Assembly (NCBI RefSeq): GCF_019112545.1
Contig: NW_025064885.1
Span: forward strand, 695,053-759,052
Reading direction: 5' to 3'
DNA length: 64,000 nt
From: Guyanagaster necrorhizus
Taxonomy: Eukaryota; Basidiomycota; Agaricomycetes; Agaricales; Physalacriaceae
This document shows, piece by piece, positions 57,808-64,000 of the stretch. Both the position numbers and the translations under genes were made by a program. The notes under the pieces are model-generated. The model saw only the letters and a list, made by a program, of their open reading frames with translations. It made no database searches and had not been told where the DNA came from. Numbering within the stretch: the stretch's first letter is position 1; each line of letters starts with the position of its first letter.

Positions 57808-58252
57808 TGTTAGATCCAAGTGACACATGATCAATAACACATAGTAAACAGATGCTGTATTGCATTCATACAATCATATCTGAGTCCAATTGATATATTT
57901 AGAGATGTTATGTTCTAAGGTCAATACTAATTGACTCAAGTAGAAATGGTATAATAAAGAATAGTTCAAGACTAGAGATACATGGTGCTGTCTGTGCTAC
58001 TTATATATCATTTGTCTCCTAGATAAATATAGTAACACTAATTGTGAGTGTCTGTGCTGTGATACTCATTGTCCTAGAGTGTTGTAGTTACCTACAAAAG
58101 AGTGATTGTCTCATTGTCAAGACATCACTATATGTCATGAAACAATAGTCAGCATGCTGACTAAGATTGTCCCACAGTTCTAAGCACTGGTCTAGGCACT
58201 CTGACTAAGCATAAATAGGGGTAAAAATAGAGAAAATGGTGAAATCATAACA
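57808..58252 (-). repeat. Element B 5' LTR with promoter and primer site
   Basis: TGTTAGATCCAAG to GAAATCATAACA, 445 bp. A TATATAAGTAG box (57998-58008 on the plus strand) lies 35 nt before the R sequence AGTCTTGAACTA (57962-57973). The primer site beside the LTR contains its complement (57794-57805, 12 nt perfect). Confidence 0.87.
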
Positions 58253-58716
58253 CACTCCTACTGCTAACTACTACTGAGGGTATACACCAAAAGCTCTCTT
58301 CAGGCTTTACTCTAGGCAGGTGGATGAGTTCAGCCTGATAGCCAGCATACCTTGAAGCCTCTTGATCCAAGAGCAGAATATCAGCTAGATCATTCTTAGC
58401 ATTGATGCATACAGCCTCAAAGAGAGCAAGTCTCAGTCCACTGAATCAGAAACAGTAAACCTATATGAGCCAGGCAGGAGATATGAATATATCTTCAACT
58501 GGCAAACCTGTAGAGCAAAAGAATCTACTTGGACATTACTGATAGTTCAGAGAGCAGCAAATGGCAGACACCCACTGGCTAGGCATCAGCAAAGGACTTT
58601 GATATCTTATACTGCTGGAGCATATCAGATATCTAGTAGACAGAGCATGAGTGGAAACTAGAGTGGCAGAAGTAGTACAGAATGCCAAAAGATGCTAGAA
58701 ACCCCTATTTCCTTTC
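58253..58716 (+). mobile_element. Element J internal region, right part (unidentified)
   Basis: Continues J after the second CACTC copy. CpG-free. Short readable stretches such as NLYEPGRRYEYIFNWQT and RAANGRHPLARHQQRT (about 58450-58600) look protein-derived but were not assigned to a known gag or pol domain. It ends where LTR H begins. Confidence 0.35.
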
Positions 58717-59181
58717 TGTTAGGCCCAATTGTCATGTGACTAGATACACATGATAAACAGGCATCCCTTCACACTTTGAGAGATCATCTGAGTTCACTTA
58801 TTGCGTATTTTGGTTTGTGACTCAAGGTCAGCAGTAGACTCAAGGTAGAATGGTGGTTATAAACTTTAGCTTGAAGCTGGGTTTTAGCCAGCAAGAGCAA
58901 GCTCCTTAAATACTATACATGTTATGCTATTATTGTTATGGTGACTATTGTAGGTTTCTCTGCTCTTTTGTCCTTGTCCTTGGTCGTTGTTACTGTACAT
59001 AAAAGGGTTTTTGTACGTCATTGACTGTCATTGATGATTTGAAGACAAATAGTTGCTTGGCCTTGTTGTGCTGACTAAGCCTTGTCCCACAGTCTCCAAG
59101 TGCTGGGTTAGATGCCTTGACTAAGCATAAATAGAGGTTGAGAAAAAGAAAAGAGGAGAAGAAATAGATGAAATCATAACA
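58717..59181 (-). repeat. 3' LTR of element H
   Basis: 465 bp, TGTTAGGCCCAATTG to AAATCATAACA on the plus strand. Same family features: AGCTTCAAGCTAAAG R start on the minus strand and a TATTTAAG-type box. The partner LTR is outside the window or not visible. Confidence 0.8.
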
Positions 59182-59252
59182 TTACTCCCTTCTTAAGACT
59201 ATTGTCCCAATGGTTTAATTTAGGGATAATTCATAGTCACATATTGCCTCAT
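59182..59252 (-). pseudogene. Element H polypurine tract and chromodomain C-terminus
   Basis: The minus strand reads EAICDYELSLN-stop and then the purine tract AAGAAGGGAGTAA next to the LTR, equal to the pol end of A and F. It is cut at 59252 by insertion of element I (left flank CTCAT). Confidence 0.7.
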
Positions 59253-59771
59253 TGTTAAGCCCAAATTCCATGTGACAATCAACACGTGATAAAAAGTTCG
59301 GTACCTTGCACTTTGGATATGTCTGACTGAGTTCACTGATGTGATGAGAGTGTTGTGAGGTCAAGGTGTTGCAAGTAGCAGGAGCTCGAGATAAGATGGT
59401 GAAGTGAAACTTTAGTTCGAGACTGGGGTATTACAGTGAGAACTAAGCTACTTAAATACTGTTCTGTTATTGTACTATAAATAAATGCTCACAAAAGCTG
59501 TTGTCTTGCTGTTATGCTGTTTTCCCTACCATTGCTAGTCTCTCCACAAAAGCTATTGTCCTGCTGTGTGCTGTTACTGCTGTGCTGCAGTTGGAGGACA
59601 AAAGAGACATTGTCTCTTCCTTCACAGCACACAGCCATTCAATATGACAACGACTGACTGGGTTGCTGACCAAGCATTCCCACGGTCCTAAGTGCTGGCC
59701 TAAGCACCCTGACTAAGCAAAGATAGGGGTCATTTCTGCAGAGAAAGAAAAGAAAATAGAAAATTATAATA
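59253..59771 (-). repeat. Element I 3' LTR
   Basis: 519 bp, TGTTAAGCCCAAATTCC to AAATTATAATA (terminal CA decayed to TA). R start on the minus strand AGTCTCGAACTAA (59412-59424), different from D. The matching primer site, outside the window, is predicted to read TTAGTTCGAGACT. Confidence 0.85.
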
Positions 59772-59808
59772 TTACTCCCTCCTTAAGACCATCGTCCCGA
59801 TGGTTAAG

Positions 59809-62800
59809 TTAGGGAAGTCCTCCACCCTCAGCAGAAGGTGGCTGATCTCCTGGACTGGTCGTCATTCCAATGGTGGCACATTGCTCTTTGCTGTATGTCT
59901 CTACCATCTGTGGCTTGTCCATTGCAGAGCCATCTTCATCGTCCTCTTATAACATTCCCTTGTCATTGGCTGGTCGGTTGATCATGCTGTCCGACATGTC
60001 AAGTTTGTTGATTCAGTGTTCATAGTCCTGAATCACCTCCTCGGCATTCATGTATTTTTCATTGACCCATTGGTTTGACTCTGGGCCATAACCTTTCCAG
60101 CTGACCAGATAGTCAACAGTTGTTGTCATGCCTCCACTGCATGCTTTGACTCACTGTGTTTTGTGATTTAGAACTTCGTCGATTTTATAATGTTCTTTAT
60201 CATCAATGAGTTCTGCTGGTGGTGGAGGTGATCGTTCTTGGTTTAGAAAGGCTGGTGCCATGTATGGTGTCAACAATGCTTTGTTAAAGACATTATAGAC
60301 TTTTCAAGTCGCTGGGAGTTGCAATTTGTATGTGGATTTACCGATTTTGGCAAGGATTTTGAAAGGACCTGTTCATTTGTCTGCCAGTTTTTGTTTTGGC
60401 CTTGGGAGGTGTAGGTTTGTCGTATCTAACCAAACTCTGTCATTGGTTGAATATTCATGTGCTGCTCGCTTGTGTTTGTTGTACTGCTTTTTTATTGTCA
60501 AAGCAGCTTTCTCTAGAGCAGTGGTGGTCTCCTCGTGAATCTTTGCCATTGTTGTTGCAAAGTCCGATGATGCTGGTGTCGTTGTATGAACCCATCCAGT
60601 TTGTGCAACTGGTGGGTTATGTCCATAGTTCATAAAGAACGGTGTTTTACCTGTTGCGGAGTGAATTCTGTTGTTATGTTGGAATGCTGCTAGTGCTAGC
60701 CATTCCGTCTAGTCGTCTTGTCTGTAGTTGATGAAAAGTCGCAAGTACTTTTCGATTTCCTGGTTGGCCTGTTCCGTTTGGCCATCTGTTTGTGGATGAT
60801 ATGCTGTGGAGGCATTCTGTTTGATGTTCAGGAGTCAGTACAAGTCGTCCAAGAATTTGGAGACGAACTGTGGTCCTCTGTCTGAAATCACCATCTGAGA
60901 CATGCTGTATTTTGCATAAACTTCATCTCGTAGTATTTTTGCCCATCCCTCGGATGTCAATTCTGTCGAACAGGCAATCGGAATGATCGCTTTCGAGAAG
61001 TGATCGACTATAATGATGATTGCATCATAACTGTCACTTTCAAGTAGTCTGGTTATCATATCCACTGAAATATGGGTTTATGATGATGAAGGGACCTCAT
61101 TTGGGTGGAGTGGTGCTGGTTTGGGTTGTGTTGAAGCCTTGGCTCATTGACAAGCCTCACAAGCTTTGACATATCGGGTGATATCATAGTCCATCTTAGG
61201 CCACCAATATTCTTGTAAGACCAGTTCTTTGGTCTTTGCGATCCTGGGATGTCCTGCCATTGCATGATCATGGTATGTGGCGATGACATCACCACGGAGT
61301 TTTTGATCCCTGGGAATGTAGATCCGTCCATCATATCAGATCAATCCCTCTTCTTTTTTCAAGCCTCGCTCATGATTGAGTGATGCCACAATTCTTTGAT
61401 CCCACTTGTGTGGATCCCGAGTGGTGCTCTTGATGCGTTCATGCATCTCTTCTTCCATGGGCATGATCATTGCCTGGAAGTGTTCCAGTCATAGTAGCAC
61501 GACCTCCTTATTGTCATCTCCTCCTTGGTTATGATCTGCCCTGCAGCTGAGGAAATCTGCCTTCTTGTTTGCTACACCAGCTTTGTGGTGCAGTGTGTAT
61601 TCGTACTGAGATAGTTCTGTGACCCATCGAGCTTGTCTATAGTTAAGCTTTTGGGGTTGTTGGAAATATCAGAGATTTTGGTGATCTGTCCAGATCTCAA
61701 ATGTTTGGACTGCTCCAATGAGATAATGCCACCATTTGGCAAGGGCGAGCATTATGGCTAGAAGTTCTTTGTCATAGATTTCATAGTTGCACTCAGTCAC
61801 TGTGAGCGCCTTTGACATAAATGCAACTGGTCGCCATTTATTGTCCTGCTCCTGTGAAAGTATGGCTCAAACTGCGCCTTCACTAGAGTCGGCTTCCACT
61901 CAGAACTTCCCATCCTGGCTTGGTATGGCCAAGATGACATCTTCGGCTAATCGGTGTTTGAGGTCGTCGAATGCTGCCCATTGGGAAATTCCCCAATTCC
62001 ATGGGGAAATTCCTGTTAATTGTGTCATTGGTCAGACTATCTTGCTGTAGTCCCGAATGAACCGGCGATAGAAGTTTGTGAATCCTAGAAAGGATTAAAG
62101 CTCCTTTTTCTTTGTCAGTTCTGGCCATTCAGTTACTCCCGCTATCTTGATGGGATCCATCCGAATGCATCCTTCACTGATAATGACTCCAAGGTACTCC
62201 ATTTCTAGTATCTCGAACTCACATTTTTTGGCTTTGAGGAACAGTCGGTGTTTCCTCATTCATGATAGTACTTGCCATACTATCAGCCGATGCTCCTCCT
62301 TGGTCTTGGTCATGATGAGTATATCATCTAGATAGATTGTGACTTTTCCAGTGGCAATGAGATCTTTGAAGATGTCATTCATCATCCACTGGAACGTGGC
62401 CAGTGAATTGGTGAGTCCAAAGAACATTACCGTTGGTTTGAACAAACCACGGTTGGTTCGAAAAGTGGCTTTCCATTCATCACCCTCTTTGATCCATATG
62501 TTATTGTATTCCCATCGAACATCGAGTTTGGTGTAATATTTTGCACCTCGGAGCTTGTCCATCAGTTCCACAATCAAGAGAAGTGGGTACCAGTTCTTGA
62601 TTGTCATCTCGTTCAGCTTCCGATAATCCTGTACTGGTCAGAGTTTCCCATCCTTCTTTTTGATGAAGAAGAAAGGTGATGCCATTGGTGATTTTGATGG
62701 CCAGATTCTGCCACTGGATAAGTTCTCTTCTAAGAACTTGTCCAGTTCCTGTTGTTCATTATTGCTAAGTGGATAGCACTTGCAATCTAGGTTGGCATTG

Positions 62801-64000
62801 GCATTAGGAGTTAATTCGATTGTGTGGTCCCAGGGTTTTGCATCAGGTAGTTCATCGAAACTTTCTTTTTTGAATAAATCCCAGTAGTCACGTGCCCATG
62901 CAGGAACCATTTCTTCGAATGTTTTTTCCTCCTTTTCAGCATTAGCCTTTGCCACCAGGTCATTAGCATGGTGCATTGCTCGAATGCTAATAGCCCTTTG
63001 GAGATCGATGGCAAGTATTGTCTCGTCGTCTTCTATTTCTTCATCCCATCGATCTTCTGGATCTTCATCCAGTAATTTGAATGGAATTTTCCAGCAGTGG
63101 CATCGAGCAAAGATGATCCGTCCAGTTTTCCAATTGATTAAAGGGTTGTGTCTGATTAGCCAATCATGTCCCAGAAATACCTCCCTGGTTTCTAGATCAG
63201 TTACTGCCAGGTCGATTCGTTCTGAGTGATTGCTGATAGTGAGCCTGAGCTCTACATATTTGGTGATCGACCCAGCTTGATTCTTTGTCCCATCCACGTT
63301 ATAGACAGGAATCGGGGCCGCTGTTGCCCGAGTAGGTAGTTGATGCTTGGTGACGAAAGCTTGATTGATGGAACTTTCCATGCAGCTGCTGTTGATCAAG
63401 GCAGTGACTGCATGGGTAGATCGAGACGTTAATGTCTCGATCTGTGCTTTCGTTACCAGATCTTGTCCAGAGGACTTAGTTTGCTGAATGAACTTTTGTG
63501 GTCCATGTAATTCATCAAGCCATTCCAAGGCCCAACATCTTTCTGCTTTTCGCATCCCTGTGATCATGTCATCAATCACCTCCTCAATGTGGGTCTTATG
63601 TACCCAATTCTTGAGTACGGCTGCTGCTGCTGCTTTGTTTTTTGCATCTTTGATTGCCTGCCAAGTCCATTCAGTATCGAATGGTCTGAGCCAGGCTGTG
63701 GGGCTCACTGCCCCTGTTCGGCCCGAAGGCAATTGAGTCTGTTTCATATTTTTAGTTTGATGAACTTCTAATGATGATGTACCTTTATTAGGGCTCTCTG
63801 CCCTTCTTTGGCCCTTTGTCGGCACTTGAGTTCTAGAAGGCGATTCCTTTAGCAATTCTGGTTTCTGAGTAATGGGGTCGGATATATTCGAATGCATGCA
63901 TAATTTAGCCATAGGTGGTAATACTAGAAAAGATAAAATGTCAGTCTGTCCAGCAGATTGTGACCCGTTACTTGTTTCTTTGGCTGAGGCAGTTGAATCG
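59809..64000 (-). pseudogene. pol: Element I pol, 5' end beyond the window
   Basis: One frame from the window edge to TAA at 59809. Linker with repeats of RRAESP and SGRTGAVSP type; protease (ALINSSCMESSIN at about 63400, where D of DSG is replaced by N); 62638-63912 open for 424 codons. RT at about 62250-62640 (YLDDILIMTK), RNase H (about 61560-62030), H2C2 finger (about 61140-61290), DDE core (MDMITRLLESDSYD, SDRGPQFVSKFLDDLY, 60835-61065), integrase C-terminus (60373-60633) and chromodomain (about 60030-60200). A tail of about 70 residues with VETYSKEQ is shared with D. Several TGA/TAA stops; the degraded protease motif indicates loss of function. Confidence 0.87.

Larger units (their letters stand above)
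9964..58252 (-). mobile_element. LTR retrotransposon B (Ty3/Gypsy), split by A and C
   Basis: Bounded by LTRs 9964-10410 and 57808-58252 and by perfect 5-bp target duplications CACTC (9959-9963 and 58253-58257). B's own DNA is 9964-11572, 19671-21596 and 53783-58252, about 8.0 kb in total. The rest is element A (11573-19670) and element C with its contents (21597-53782). Gene order on the minus strand is ORF0/gag, pol, chromodomain. It is virtually free of CpG and full of stops, the most decayed copy with recognisable ends. Confidence 0.88.
59253..64000 (-). mobile_element. LTR retrotransposon I (Ty3/Gypsy chromovirus), 3' part
   Basis: 3' LTR, polypurine tract and nearly the whole pol gene lie in the window; gag and the 5' LTR are beyond 64000. 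LTR length and pol tail place it with element D. It retains more CpG than B or C. Inserted in element H. Confidence 0.87.

Overview
The window looks like a chromosome segment of a filamentous basidiomycete, probably an Agaricomycete. Three spliced host genes at the left end have many introns of about 48-67 nt, and everything right of about 7.9 kb is fungal retrotransposon, mostly chromodomain-bearing Ty3/Gypsy elements. No prokaryotic feature, tRNA, rRNA or CRISPR array was recognised.

Host part (1-7.9 kb). A calcium-regulated mitochondrial carrier (minus strand, cut by the left window edge) is followed by a four-exon unknown gene (minus, 1293-2196). Divergent from it is a complete Argonaute gene (plus, 3180-7198) that I model with 25 exons and 911 residues. 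It has an intact guide 5'-phosphate pocket and a DEDD slicer tetrad.

Repeat part (7.9-64 kb). LINE fragments come first, then a nest of LTR retrotransposons whose order can be read from matching LTRs and 5-bp target duplications. Element J (LTR 8857-9480) sits in a LINE reverse transcriptase. B (9964-58252) sits in J. A (11573-19670) and C (21597-53782) both sit in B. D (22912-39198) and F (40479-48560) sit in C, and E (28230-36181) sits in D. To the right, LTR H (58717-59181) begins another element, which is split by element I (59253 to beyond the window). A, B, C, E, H and I read on the minus strand; D, F and J read on the plus strand. Each decipherable copy has the order LTR, primer site, ORF0/gag, pol (protease, RT, RNase H, integrase, chromodomain), polypurine tract, LTR. 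The element genes carry many in-frame stops, largely explained by CpG decay (CGA to TGA), so most are annotated as pseudogenes.

Main observations. (1) The elements carry a second reading frame, here called ORF0. It starts just after the primer site, encodes an N-terminal hydrophobic segment, and then runs for about 520 codons in the -1 frame over the N-terminal third of gag. Its protein sequence is recognisably conserved between diverged copies, so this region looks dual-coding. (2) The primer-binding site is complementary to a 12-13 nt sequence at the predicted mRNA 5' end inside the LTR, and the two sites covary in three LTR families. This predicts Tf1-like self-priming in place of a tRNA primer. 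(3) A hairpin in U5 keeps its fold while its stem bases change. (4) CpG content falls from the innermost (younger) to the outermost (older) elements, consistent with methylation-driven or RIP-like decay next to an intact Argonaute gene.
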